A stretch of DNA of 32,830 nt from JAAEQG01 sp023133475 (GCA_030631415.1 DAOVLE010000029.1:1-32830); one strand, 5' to 3'; shown: positions 21,072 through 30,691, numbered from the stretch's first letter. Notes: generated from the letters alone by a model not told the origin. Numbers and translations are program-made.

Positions 21072-22343
21072 ATGAAATGGACACAACGTATCGTCAACCA
21101 TTTGCGCACCCCAGCCCGACGCCCACGGCTGGGACGGGTAATCCAGCCGCGCATCGAGGACACCTTCCGCGACTACCCGTCAGCCGGCTTGACACCGTCA
21201 CGGCTGGCGGCAATTCTGCGCGACGCCGATGCCGGGGCACTGTCAGCCTGTATGCAACTCTTCGAGGAGATGGAAGAGAAAGACGCCCATCTGTACGCGG
21301 GGGCTAACACCCGCCGGCTGGCGCTGACCGGGCTGGACTGGCAAGTGACCAGCGCCGCCCGAGTGCTCGAAGGCGTGGATCGGGCGCCGGCAGACGAGGC
21401 AGCGGACTTCTGCCGGGAAGTGCTCAGCCAACTGGAAACGTTCGATGAGGCGCTGCAACACCTGTCCCTGGCTTTGGGGCGCAACCTGGCTATTGCCGAG
21501 CTGGTGTGGGAGCCAATCGGCGGGGAGTTTCGCATCGTGGAGATCGTGCCGATCGACTTTGCTCGAATCGTCTTCGGCGATTTGGATCGCCTGCGCATCC
21601 TAACCGCGGAGGAGCCCACCGACGGCATCGAACTGACACCGAACAAGTTCGTGGTGCATACGCCGCACAATGTCTCCGGGCATCCGTCACGCGGCGGGCT
21701 GCTGCGAGTCACAGCCATGGCGTATCTGGCCAAGAACCTGGCACTGAAGGACTGGATGATCTTCAGCGAGATATTCGGGATGCCGGTGCGCATAGCCCGT
21801 TATGAGCCGTCCGCCAGTGCCGAGGAGAAAAACGAACTGCTCAACATGCTCGAATCCCTGGGCAGCAACGCGGCGGGTATCTTCAGCCGGGCGGTGGATT
21901 TGCAGATCGTCGAAGCCAATCGCGGGACCCAGGGGCCGCCATACGAAAAGCTGATCGATTTCCTGAACCGTGAGATCAGCAAGGCATGGTTGGGGCAAAC
22001 CTTGACCACCGATGTGGCTGGTGTCAGCGGGGTGCTGTCAGCCACCATGGTGCACGAGCAGGTTCGCAAGGACCTCCGGGCTGACGACATTCGCAAGGAA
22101 GGGCGCACGATCCGGAGGAACATCCTTGCCCCACTGGTCCGGTTCAAATTCGGGCCTGACGTGCCGGTGCCGTATTTCACGCGCAAGCCCTCCAGGCCGC
22201 AGAACCTCAAAGAGCTTAGCGCGGTGTTGGATTCGGCAGTCAATCATCTGGGGGTGCGGGTCCCGGCAGCCTGGGCACATGACACGCTGGGCATCCCACA
22301 AGCGGCTGACGGCGAGGCTGTTCTGAGCGGTGTAAACCAGTGA
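21072..22343 (+). CDS. Portal protein (DUF935, Mu gp29-like)
   Basis: The dodecameric portal through which DNA enters the capsid, 423 aa. DUF935 features in order: an N-terminal segment (VIQPRIEDTFRDYPSAGLTP), LFEEMEEKDAHLYAGANTRR near 60-80, GLDWQV, LALGRNLAIAELVWEP near 140, FVVHTPHNVSGHPSRGGLLR near 200, DWMIFSEIFGMPVRIARYEP near 235, and KAWLGQTLTTDVAG near 310. Length and composition are normal and the frame is complete. ATG 21072 has AAAGGA nine bases upstream, directly against the end of a repeat. A protease/scaffold gene follows. No gp30-like F protein lies after the portal, where Mu has it. Confidence 0.93.
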   Translation: MKWTQRIVNHLRTPARRPRLGRVIQPRIEDTFRDYPSAGLTPSRLAAILRDADAGALSACMQLFEEMEEKDAHLYAGANTRRLALTGLDWQVTSAARVLEGVDRAPADEAADFCREVLSQLETFDEALQHLSLALGRNLAIAELVWEPIGGEFRIVEIVPIDFARIVFGDLDRLRILTAEEPTDGIELTPNKFVVHTPHNVSGHPSRGGLLRVTAMAYLAKNLALKDWMIFSEIFGMPVRIARYEPSASAEEKNELLNMLESLGSNAAGIFSRAVDLQIVEANRGTQGPPYEKLIDFLNREISKAWLGQTLTTDVAGVSGVLSATMVHEQVRKDLRADDIRKEGRTIRRNILAPLVRFKFGPDVPVPYFTRKPSRPQNLKELSAVLDSAVNHLGVRVPAAWAHDTLGIPQAADGEAVLSGVNQ

Positions 22344-22426
22344 TCGTTAAGACTACGCAGCGTTATGAGCGCGCGCCAAGTTCTATGGGTGAAGGAATCC
22401 GACATCATCATTTCACAGGAAGAACC

Positions 22427-23359
22427 ATGAACGACAAAATCAAGGACAAACCCAAAGCGGATCGAGAGGCGGTCACCCTGGCTGCCGCCAAACTTGACGG
22501 TGCCAAAGTGCCGACCCGCGTGTTGATCGTGCCCTGGGGGCACGTGGAGAGCACCAGCGGCGATTTCGAGGTGGACGCCGAGTCGGCCCGCCTGGTGCTC
22601 GAGGCCTTCAAGGAGCACGGCACCGACCTGCCCATCGACTACGAGCATCAGACCCTTGGCGGGCGGTACACCTCGCCCTCGGGGCAGGCCCCGGCGGCTG
22701 GGTGGGTCAAACAGATCGAAGTGGAGGAGGGTGTGGGGGTGTTCGCCGAGGTGCACTGGACGCCGCCCGCCCTCGAACAACTGGTCGCCAAACAGTACCG
22801 CTATCTCTCTCCGGTCGCGCTGATCCGCAAGTCGGACCGGAAACTTGTTGCGTTGCACTCGGTGGCGCTGACCAACAAGCCGGCGATCGTGAACATGACC
22901 CCGATCGTGAACCGCACCGGAGATGACAAGAGTTTGACAGCCACCGAGGCGCTGGAGATGTTGCGCGAACATCTATCGCTACCCACGGAATGTGAGGAGG
23001 TGAATGTATTGGTCGCCGCCGGTCTGCGGCTGGAGAAGGTTGCCCGGGAATCAGCCGCCCGCACCGCCCAGTGCCGGGTCACCGAGGCTCAGCGCCAAGG
23101 CCGACTGACCGCGGCACAACGCGAGTGGGCGTTGAATCTGGCGTTGAAGGATGCGGAGCTGTTTGACCAATGGCTGGCAACAGCCCCGGTCGTGGTGCCG
23201 CTAGGCCGCACTACGCCTGCCGACGATGTTCAACCTGCCGCTGTCCGGCGCAAGGCTGTTGCAGAGGCAGCCAGAGCCGAGTTCCGAGCCTGCGCGGAGT
23301 TGAATGCCCTAACGTCGGAGGAGGCCTACGTGGCTGCGGCGCTGCGAGAGGTGTCGTAA
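22427..23359 (+). CDS. Mu I-like prohead protease/scaffold
   Basis: Predicted maturation protease with a scaffold tail, 310 aa. The N-terminal half matches Mu-like I proteins: VLIVPWGHVESTSGDFEVD, the conserved PIDYEHQT (about 68-75, with the likely catalytic His), and AAGWVKQIEVEEGVGVFAEV, YRYLSPVALI and HSVALTNKPAI. The C-terminal ~120 residues are helical, rich in Ala, Arg and Glu, as expected for scaffold. ATG 22427 with AGGA six bases upstream is chosen. A GTG at 22340 overlaps the portal stop but would add 29 residues without family likeness. The cement-like and major capsid genes follow. Confidence 0.88.
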   Translation: MNDKIKDKPKADREAVTLAAAKLDGAKVPTRVLIVPWGHVESTSGDFEVDAESARLVLEAFKEHGTDLPIDYEHQTLGGRYTSPSGQAPAAGWVKQIEVEEGVGVFAEVHWTPPALEQLVAKQYRYLSPVALIRKSDRKLVALHSVALTNKPAIVNMTPIVNRTGDDKSLTATEALEMLREHLSLPTECEEVNVLVAAGLRLEKVARESAARTAQCRVTEAQRQGRLTAAQREWALNLALKDAELFDQWLATAPVVVPLGRTTPADDVQPAAVRRKAVAEAARAEFRACAELNALTSEEAYVAAALREVS

Positions 23360-23368
23360 GAGGTAATT

Positions 23369-23464
23369 GTAGGGCGGGTTCCACCCGCCTTCCCCGGAGC
23401 GCGCGACGAGTTCACGCAGGAAGAAGACCGACAGGCAACAGGTGGCGGGTGGAACCCGCCCTAC
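23369..23464. repeat. Paired GTAGGG element between protease and cement genes
   Basis: It starts GTAGGGCGGGTTCCACCCGC, has a ~50-base unrelated middle, and ends GGCGGGTGGAACCCGCCCTA. Its left end is nine bases past the protease stop, and its right end is 23 bases before the next start codon. Confidence 0.88.
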
Positions 23465-23487
23465 AGTTCCCAAAGAAAGGAAACATA

Positions 23488-24240
23488 ATGGCGTTGAGTG
23501 CGAATCGTGAGTTGGATCGGTATGTGGATCAGGAGTTGCGCAGCTATCCGGTGGCGGGTAGCACGCATATCTACAAGGGCGGCTTTATTACGTTGGACGG
23601 CGACGGCTACGCCGAGGCCCTTGCGGCAGGGAATCGCTTCCTCGGGATAGCCTACGAGGAGGCAGACAACAGCAGCGGATCAGACGGGGACATTCGCGTC
23701 CGAGTGTTTACGCTGGGCGACTTCGGGCATACGCTGACCGGGGCAACCGTGGCGGATGTCGGGCGGGCGGTGTTCGCTGATGCTGACAATACTCTGACAT
23801 TCACCCCCGGCGGCAACACCTTTGTCGGCTACGTGAAGGATTGGGTTACGACGAATCAGATTGTCCTGCGGCTGGATACAACAGCCCCAGCCGGTTTCGC
23901 CCCGCTCGAGCATCACGCCGCGAACTTTACCCTGACCGCGGCACACAGTGGCACAGTGCATACCAACCTGGGGGCTTCGGGCACCATAACCGCGACGCTG
24001 CCAGCCGCCCCCCCGACGGGCACCGAGTTCAAGTTCGTGTGCATGGCGGATCAGGCACTACGCATGGAGCCGGGTGCATCAGGCGGCATCTACATCAAAG
24101 GTGCCAAGCAGGCGGACAACAAATACGTATCCGTGACCGACATCGGCGACTTCGTCCACCTGATCGCCGACGGCAATGGGGACTGGGTGGCGGTAGCATC
24201 AATCAATGGCGCCGACGCAGACATCACGGTGGAAGCGTAA
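23488..24240 (+). CDS. Putative capsid cement/decoration protein
   Basis: A 250-aa protein directly before the major capsid gene, the usual place for a decoration or cement protein. The N-terminal ~130 residues resemble DUF2190-type cement proteins: IYKGGFITLDGDGYAEAL, FLGIAYEEADN, VADVGRAVFADADNTLTF and TFVGYVKDW. The C-terminal ~100 residues (starting AANFTLTAAHSGTVHTNLGA) look like a separate beta domain of the kind found in tail or surface proteins (GDFVHLIADGNGDWVAVASI), so this may be a fusion exposing an extra domain on the head. ATG 23488 has AAAGGAA upstream. The cement role is inferred from position and partial likeness. Confidence 0.72.
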   Translation: MALSANRELDRYVDQELRSYPVAGSTHIYKGGFITLDGDGYAEALAAGNRFLGIAYEEADNSSGSDGDIRVRVFTLGDFGHTLTGATVADVGRAVFADADNTLTFTPGGNTFVGYVKDWVTTNQIVLRLDTTAPAGFAPLEHHAANFTLTAAHSGTVHTNLGASGTITATLPAAPPTGTEFKFVCMADQALRMEPGASGGIYIKGAKQADNKYVSVTDIGDFVHLIADGNGDWVAVASINGADADITVEA

Positions 24241-24253
24241 ACAAAGGGCGAGA

Positions 24254-24386
24254 AATGGAAAATTGAAAATGGAAAATGGAAAAAGCGGATCGCCGGCGAA
24301 TAATTGCCGGTAAGTCATGCTTGTATTGCAGGTGTGAGAACGTGCCTGGCCCATTCTTCATTTTCCATTTTCCATTTTCCATTTCT
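24254..24386. repeat. Inverted heptamer arrays upstream of the capsid gene
   Basis: GGAAAAT heptamers (24254-24284) face ATTTTCC heptamers (24351-24386) across about 66 bases. Together they can form a stem of about 25 base pairs. The right array ends five bases before the AAGGAGG ribosome-binding site of the capsid gene. Confidence 0.85.
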
Positions 24387-24390
24387 TCAA

Positions 24391-24397
24391 AAGGAGG
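24391..24397 (+). promoter_or_regulatory. Strong Shine-Dalgarno of the major capsid gene
   Basis: AAGGAGG lies seven bases before GTG 24405 and decides that start. It fits the high expression needed for a major capsid protein. Confidence 0.85.
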
Positions 24398-24404
24398 TCA
24401 TACG

Positions 24405-25319
24405 GTGGCTGTTATTAATACAGGTTTGTTGACCAAAGGGCTGCGTAGCGAGTTTTTTAATCGGTTCGATTCGACTGCGGTTCATTACACCGAACTGGCA
24501 ACACGGGTGCAATCCAACTCCGACAGCGAAACATACCGCTGGCTTGGGACGATCCCCAGGATGCGCGAGTGGGGCACCGGGCGGTTGGCCAAGGGGCTGC
24601 GCAGCGAGTCGTACTCGGTGGAAAACCTCAAGTACGAGGCCACCATCGAAGTGGACCGCGATGAAATCGCCGACGACCAGACCGGCCAAATCCGCCTGCG
24701 AGTTGGTGAGCTGGCCCAACGTGCGGCGACACATAAAGACTACATGATCGCCCAATTGCTGATCAACGGCGAAACCGCCGGCTACAACAGCTATGACGGG
24801 GTGTCGTTCTTCAACGACGCGCATGTGTCAGGGGACTCGGGCAGTCAGGACAACAAGTTGACCTACGACGCGACCGACCCGGACGACCCCACAGGGGCGG
24901 AGTTCAAGAGTGCGTTGAAACAAGCCATTGCCACTATGCTGTCCTGCAAAGATGATCGCGGCGATCCCATGGCCATCACCGCCTCGGGGCTGGTCTGTGT
25001 GGTGCCGCTGACCATGTACTTCACCGCCCTGGAGGCCATCAACGCCACCATGGTCAACAGCACGTCGAACGTCCTACAGGGCGTCGCTCGGGTGATTGCG
25101 TTCCCCTGGCTGACCGACGTGAGCAAGTGGTATCTGCTCAAGGCCGATGGGGTGGTGCGCCCGTTCATCTTCCAGGACCGTGAGCCGGTGGAGTTCACCG
25201 CCCTGGCTGATGGCAGCGAAGAGGCGTTCAAGCGCGAGAAGTTCCTCTACGGCGTGCGGGCCAGATATCGCATGACCTACGGATACTGGCAGTTCGCCGT
25301 CCGCACCGACTTCACGTAG
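24405..25319 (+). CDS. Major capsid protein (Mu T-like)
   Basis: The main shell subunit, 304 aa, close to the size of Mu gpT. It begins AVINTGLLTKGLRSEFFNRF. It contains YRWLGTIPRMREWGTGR (about 46-62), NLKYEATIEVDRDEIADDQT, an HK97-like spine region with ALKQAIATMLSCKDDRGDPM, SGLVCVVPLTMYFTALEAIN, and ends YGVRARYRMTYGYWQFAVRT, all typical of the Mu T family. The GTG start is chosen for the AAGGAGG site. The frame is intact. The gene is flanked on both sides by repeats, which is unusual for a head gene. Confidence 0.93.
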   Translation: MAVINTGLLTKGLRSEFFNRFDSTAVHYTELATRVQSNSDSETYRWLGTIPRMREWGTGRLAKGLRSESYSVENLKYEATIEVDRDEIADDQTGQIRLRVGELAQRAATHKDYMIAQLLINGETAGYNSYDGVSFFNDAHVSGDSGSQDNKLTYDATDPDDPTGAEFKSALKQAIATMLSCKDDRGDPMAITASGLVCVVPLTMYFTALEAINATMVNSTSNVLQGVARVIAFPWLTDVSKWYLLKADGVVRPFIFQDREPVEFTALADGSEEAFKREKFLYGVRARYRMTYGYWQFAVRTDFT

Positions 25320-25344
25320 TCGCCGTCCGCCAAAGGCGGGCCGA

Positions 25345-25608
25345 GAGATTGAACGCAGAGACGCAGAGACGCAGAGAAGAATGGAGAATTGAGAATGGAG
25401 GCAGTAGCGTCCGGTGTCCCCGCCGAACGACGGCCTACAATGGGTGACCCATCGCTTTAGTAGCGTCACCCCTTGTGGGTGACGAGAAACGAGGGTGCGC
25501 CGCCCACAAGGGGCGACGCTACAAACTAAATCGACAGCCCCTTTAGCCGTGGGGAACGCGAATGCGGGTCGGCACCGCACATATTCTCCATTCTCCATTC
25601 TCCATTCA
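25345..25608. repeat. Mixed repeat field between capsid and DUF1320 genes
   Basis: In the 305-base gap 25320-25624: CGCAGAGA units (25351-25379); a GGGTGACCCATCGCTTTAG fragment; an inverted pair GTAGCGTCACCCCTTGTGGG (25460-25479) against CCCACAAGGGGCGACGCTAC (25503-25522); a GCCCCTTTAGCCGTGGGGAA fragment; and (TTCTCCA)n heptamers (25581-25608) ending just before the GGAGG site of the next gene. I see no gene. Confidence 0.82.
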
Positions 25609-25624
25609 AAGCGGAGGGTTGTTT

Positions 25625-26068
25625 ATGTCCTACATTGCGAACACAGACATCGAGACGCGGTTGGGGGCCGAACGGTACGTCCAACTCACCGACGACAGCG
25701 GCAGTGGGGCCGCCAACACCGATGTGGTCGACGAGGCCCGGCAAGGGGCTGAAGGTGAAGTTGACAGCTACCTGGCACGACGCTATGCCGTTCCCATTGA
25801 TCTGTCGGCCAATAGCGAACTGACGCCACTACTGATGACCGTGACGCTGAATTTGGTGGAATACCGGTTGCATGGGCGGCGCCCTCCCGTCCCGGCGGAC
25901 GTCCTCGCCAAGCGTGATGCCGCCATCGGATGGCTGCGGGAGGTGGCTTTGGGGGTGATCGAACTGCCGTCCGCCACGTCCCTGAGTAGCAACCCAGCCA
26001 CCGGGTTCCGGGCTGCCACCACCGGGGATGTCAGAGTGATGTCACGAGAGGAACTTGCGGATTATTAG
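25625..26068 (+). CDS. DUF1320 protein (Mu gp36-like)
   Basis: A 147-aa protein of the family that follows the capsid gene in Mu-like phages and probably acts at the head-tail junction. It begins MSYIANTDIETRLGAERYVQ; the ADIETRLG-type opening and the EGEVDSYLARRYAVPIDL segment (about 40-58) are typical. A helix (LTPLLMTVTLNLVEYRLHGR) and a DVLAKRDAAIGWLREVALG helix follow. GGAGGG lies about seven bases before ATG 25625; a longer frame upstream would read through heptamer repeats. Confidence 0.87.
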   Translation: MSYIANTDIETRLGAERYVQLTDDSGSGAANTDVVDEARQGAEGEVDSYLARRYAVPIDLSANSELTPLLMTVTLNLVEYRLHGRRPPVPADVLAKRDAAIGWLREVALGVIELPSATSLSSNPATGFRAATTGDVRVMSREELADY

Positions 26069-26091
26069 TCCGAATGATTAACCGCAGTCGG

Positions 26092-26318
26092 ACGGGTGGC
26101 CCACCGCTTTAGCGGTGGGGAACGCGAATGCCCATAAAGCTGTCAGCTATCAGCTATCAGCCATCAGTTTGTAGGTCGGGTCCGCAGACCCGACGTTCGA
26201 GATTCCTAACGTCACCGCCGGGGGATGTCGGGTCTGCGGACCCGACCTACGGGGACTGAGCAGAGAAGGCGGGTGAAACCCGCCCTACAGTGCGGAAGGC
26301 GGGTGGAACCCGCCCTAC
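26092..26318. repeat. Four repeat families stacked before the gp37-like gene
   Basis: In order: GGTGGCCCACCGCTTTAGCG (26093 on), AGCTATC heptamers (26138-26166), an 80-base GTAGGTCGGGTC element (26171-26250), and two GGCGGGTGAAACCCGCCCTA-type units (26268-26286 and 26296-26318). The last unit ends 23 bases before the next start codon. The 273-base gap contains nothing else that I recognise. Confidence 0.88.
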
Positions 26319-26341
26319 AATTGCATACCTGGAGATGAGGC

Positions 26342-27178
26342 GTGAGTGAATTAGGGGATATCGCAGTGGCCATCAGTGATCTGCTCTCGGCGCTGGAATC
26401 GGGCGGCAGTAACGTTTTCGCGACAGTGGACATCCACCAGGTGGCTGACCGCAAGGCTGCGACGGCGGCAATCTCACGACAACTCAAACCCGCGGCTTTC
26501 GTGCTCTACGACGGCCGAGGTTCCAAAAGCAGGCAGGAGCCGGTGCCGGCTGCGGCGGTGATGGCTGTGTTGTTGGCAGTCGAGAACCTGCGCGGCGGTG
26601 ATACCGCATTGACCGGGGATGACAATCATACCGGCGCGTTTGAAGTCGCGGAACTGGCAGCGGCCACACTCGACGGTGCGGTGGTCGAGACCGACTACCG
26701 CCTGATGATGCAAGACGAGCACCAAGTGGTGGGGGACGGGCGTGCGGTCGTCTTCGAGCAGCGCTATCGGGTGGAGCGGTTGGCGGAAGTGTCAGCCCCG
26801 ACATTCGACGGGTCAGCCATCGCCGGGAGTGATAGTGTCGTGACTGTTCAAGTGGGCGATGCCCGGGTCGAGGTGGTGGAGTTTGGCTTTCCCGGCATCG
26901 ACGGGGTCTACCGGCATCACACCGGCACTCGCGGGCGGGAGGTCCGCTGGCAAGGCCGGTTGGTGGCTGACAATGATTCGGCATTGAACACAATCGAGGC
27001 TGACCTCGATCAGTTGGTGGTTGAGCAGTTGCCGGCGACCATGGTTGACGCCTGGGGCCGTAGCTATCCCGAGTGCGTGTTGGACGAATTCAAACGTGAC
27101 GGTGTCAGACGAAGGCATCCAATGACGGGGGCTGCGGTGCAGGCGTTCGAGTTGGTCTTCACGCAGTTGCAGGCCTGA
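26342..27178 (+). CDS. Mu gp37-like (DUF1834-type) protein fused to a second tail-type domain
   Basis: A 278-aa protein. Residues ~1-150 resemble gp37/DUF1834 neck or tail-completion proteins by position and by features such as IAVAISDLLSALESG, LKPAAFVLYDGRGSKSRQEP and DEHQVVGDGRAVVFEQRYRV. Residues ~160-278 form a further beta-rich domain (VEVVEFGFPGIDGVYRHHTG, REVRWQGRLVADN, DAWGRSYPECVLDEFKRDG, ending FELVFTQLQA) like those in distal-tail or baseplate-type proteins. In Mu these functions are separate genes. The start is GTG 26342 with GGAG and GAGG just upstream. The family of the second half is a guess from its pattern. Confidence 0.68.
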   Translation: MSELGDIAVAISDLLSALESGGSNVFATVDIHQVADRKAATAAISRQLKPAAFVLYDGRGSKSRQEPVPAAAVMAVLLAVENLRGGDTALTGDDNHTGAFEVAELAAATLDGAVVETDYRLMMQDEHQVVGDGRAVVFEQRYRVERLAEVSAPTFDGSAIAGSDSVVTVQVGDARVEVVEFGFPGIDGVYRHHTGTRGREVRWQGRLVADNDSALNTIEADLDQLVVEQLPATMVDAWGRSYPECVLDEFKRDGVRRRHPMTGAAVQAFELVFTQLQA

Positions 27179-27250
27179 AAGGGTCAGTAGTGGAGCGTCC
27201 GGAGAATAATGTTGCACTCAGATTGTGAGGCAGGGGTGGCAGAGGTCGCA

Positions 27251-27333
27251 TGGGTGGCCCATGGCTTTAGCCGTGGGGGACACGAATCGCGTCAGGGATT
27301 CGCGTCCCCCACCGCTAAAGCGATGGGCCACCC
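27251..27333. repeat. Long inverted GGCCCATCGCTTTAGC element
   Basis: Arms of about 37 bases (TGGGTGGCCCATGGCTTTAG onward against CTAAAGCGATGGGCCACCCA) with an ACGAATCGCG...TCGCGTCCCCC centre. It is the full palindromic form of the elements at 20873-21010, 26092 and 32726. It lies 32 bases before the start of the hub-like gene. Confidence 0.87.
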
Positions 27334-27365
27334 ATCGTTGGGAATCCCGAACTGAAAGAGAAACA

Positions 27366-29527
27366 ATGAATCCGGGCGAAGAAAGATGCGAACGTTGGCA
27401 ACCGCTGGTGGTGGAGCTTGAAGCTTCACCGGGGTCGGGCATGTTTCGCGTGGATGAGCGGCTGCGGGCGGAAGAAGTCACCCTGACCAGTGACGACAAG
27501 GTGTCGTCGGCTCGTGTGGCTGTTCTTCTTGACGACGAGTTTGACGCGGTGTCAGCCAGGAATCGCTACCTGCCCGACTGTCGCGTGTTGATTCGCACCA
27601 ATGAACCCGATCCCACGGCACGCACCATGCTGCTGGAGGGCTATCCGCCGCTACTGGAGGCCCAATGGGACGGGCGACCGGGACGGGCCAAGGACCGCTG
27701 CACATTCACTGTTGAGCACGTGTACAGCCGATTGGCCCGTGACCACAAATGTTGGATCTATGGGCGGCGGATGCGCAATGGCGAAATCGAAGACGGGCTG
27801 GAAAGCGATCCCAGCAAGTGGCAAGGTGCCAGTGCCCTGATCACCGCGTTGCCCTGCATCTTCAATCTGGACGGCGTGGGGAATTGTGCGCCCGATCCTA
27901 TCACGGTGAAGGCTCCCGACGATTCGTCGCGTTCGATCTATATCTTTGCAGACGATCTCGACTCCTCGGCACAACGCTGGACGTACCTCAACGCACTGCG
28001 ATACCTGTTCTGGTTTTACCAATTGCCAGAGGGGCCGGTGGGGGAAGGGAACATCTTCTCAGCCACCGATGACTACGTTGACTTCGATCCGGGCCAGGAC
28101 ACGGCGGCGCCCGACAGCGAGTTGCTACGCCGCTTGCTGGCTGCTCCCGAGGACCTCAACGTCGAAGCCACCAACCTGGCAGAAGCCCTGGCTCTGGTGG
28201 CGGGTGAGTGCGGTGTTCACGTGACCGCCGAGACGGTCAACGACAGCGGGCAGGGAACGTCACGCATGCGCATCTGGTCAGCCGGCGATGGCACTGCCAA
28301 GACTCTGCCACTTGGTTGGGGCGGGCGTTACGCGGACGGCACGTCGCGGTTCGATTCCTCAGAAATGTCAGCAGCCGAGGTATATACGGCTAACGTCATC
28401 CAGCGGGCGGTGATCGGCTGGGACCATCGCCAGGTGGTAAATGCCCCGATCGTGATCGGTGGGGTCAAGCACTATGAAATGACCATGTCGCTGGTCCCCG
28501 GCTGGGAGCCGGAGACGAACCTTGACAACGTGGCTTCAGGTGATCGTCCGGCGGCTAAGGCCCTGGCGATGACCCCGGACGAGATTGACGCATATGGCTC
28601 GGGTGTCGAGGACGTCACCTGGTACAAGCGTTACCACAAGAACGGGGCTGACTTCGATGACTATAGCGACGTGTCGCGTCTGTGGGTGCTCAACGAAGAC
28701 GGGCGCTTCGACGGGGCCACGTACAACCGCAACTCGCCTTTTGACGACTATGACCCGTTCGACTTTTCCACGGTGGCGACCGATGCGGTGACCACGGCGG
28801 GGGCTTGGACCCGTCGGGTGCGCAAACTGCTGGATACCATCACGGTTACGGCGGGCGGTGAGGAGTTCGGCGTCTATGTGGAGGTGAGCTTCGACTCCGG
28901 AAGCACGTGGTGCGAGCCGGTGGGGCCGGTTCGGGTCCGTTTCGATCCGACCGGCATCTACTTCGACGTGAAGAACCCCACGCAGATTACGCCTCCCGAG
29001 GTGGCGCCGGAAGAACAGAACATGTGGTATGCCATAATCGATCAGACGTTTCGCGTTCGCGTTACGGCACTGATCGAGAGTGACGACCGGCTGGTGGTCA
29101 AACACGTGCCGGCTGACTCGGAAACGCCCACCGTCCAGGCCCTCTCGCGTGTGGTGTACAAGCCGGCACTGTACCGCTTTGAAAGCCGCTCGGGGACGAC
29201 GGATGAGTTGTCTGACGTGAATCCCGACGCGAGCGACATCGAGGTGGACGGCACCCAAGCCGCAAACCTGCTGGCAGAGCAGATCGCAGCCAACGAGCAG
29301 GACGGGCATGTCGTGGTGTCGCCCACGGTGCCGTGGTTGGAGACGTCCATCGAGATTGGGGACCGTCTTCTGGGAGTGAGTGGCCGGGGTGTGAGCTTTC
29401 AGAGCCGGGTGAGTCGCCGCCCCTCGGGGCTGTCGGTGCTGGGCAAGCGGTATCGGTTATCCGCCGGGCATCTGGAGACCCGGCTGGTGCTGGGGTTCAC
29501 CGAGTCACCTATCGGGAGGAGCAGCGT

Positions 29528-29531
<4 letters not shown>
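27366..29531 (+). CDS. Large tail-hub-like structural protein
   Basis: A 721-aa soluble protein, no signal peptide or helices crossing membranes. The N-terminal ~120 residues (VTLTSDDKVSSARVAVLLDD, CRVLIRTNEPDP, LLEGYPPLLEAQWDGRPGRA) look like the opening barrel of a phage baseplate-hub protein. The middle (about 250-480) has EALALVAGECGVHVTAETVN and many aromatic and acidic residues (FDDYDPFDF). The C-terminal part holds VYVEVSFDSGSTW and a late beta segment ending FQSRVSRRPSGLSVLGKRYR. No peptidoglycan hydrolase motif is seen. ATG 27366 follows AAAGAG. It overlaps the next gene by four bases. The hub role is inferred from place and pattern, not from a recognised family. Confidence 0.6.
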
Positions 29532-30180
<649 letters not shown>

Positions 30181-30211
30181 AACTGATAGCTCAATAGAGG
30201 TGATTCTAACC

Positions 30212-30691
30212 ATGGCTACTTATCCAGACGAAGTTTATCCGGCTGATGCGACAATTGAAGGGCTCGATGGGACCGGCGATAGTGCCACAGGCCTGACGTA
30301 CATCGCCAAGGGCGTGGGGCCTAATAGCTCGCCGACCTACGAAGTGCGGTACAACCGCAGGCTACAACGCCAGAACGATATTCTCTCCGTGGTCAACCAG
30401 GGGAGAGTGGTGGACGAGGGCGGCCTGATCTTTGGCGTTTTTCCGATCGTGTACTACTATCAGGATACACGCACATACTTCGCAGGGGCGACAGGGCAAT
30501 CCGTGGCGGACGACTCGACGGTCTACGTGTGGCTTAACAGCAGCAACCAACTGACCACCGGCGCGTCATTTCCAGGTGATACCAAAACCTTCCTGCCGCT
30601 GGCGAAGATCACGACAGCCAACGGAGACATCACCTCGATCGAAGACGAGCGAGGGGCGGTGTTGTTTCACATCCCTTACACCGTGGTGTAA
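30212..30691 (+). CDS. Phage-module protein of unknown function
   Basis: A 159-aa protein beginning MATYPDEVYPADATIEGLDG. It is acidic and beta-rich, with ILSVVNQGRVVDEGGLIFGV, GQSVADDSTVYVWLNSSNQL and PLAKITTANGDITSIEDERG. The last segments look like repeated beta strands found in tail-fibre accessory or collar proteins that fold around a trimer, but this is only an impression. ATG 30212 is preceded by AGAGGTGA. A beta-helix protein gene follows 69 bases on. Confidence 0.6.
   Translation: MATYPDEVYPADATIEGLDGTGDSATGLTYIAKGVGPNSSPTYEVRYNRRLQRQNDILSVVNQGRVVDEGGLIFGVFPIVYYYQDTRTYFAGATGQSVADDSTVYVWLNSSNQLTTGASFPGDTKTFLPLAKITTANGDITSIEDERGAVLFHIPYTVV

Noticed and set aside
19350..22386. GCGCCAAG(C/T)TCTAT at 19350 and 22373 as possible attachment-site repeats
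   Set aside because: The match is about 13 bases with a mismatch, and the second copy lies inside the module between portal and protease, not at an edge.
22340..22426. GTG at 22340 overlapping the portal stop as the start of the protease gene
   Set aside because: The extra 29 residues do not look like the family N-terminus, while ATG 22427 has a well-spaced AGGA.
28536..29309. 257-codon open frame opposite the hub-like gene
   Set aside because: No start signal or family likeness; the plus-strand frame runs on as part of a co-directional module.
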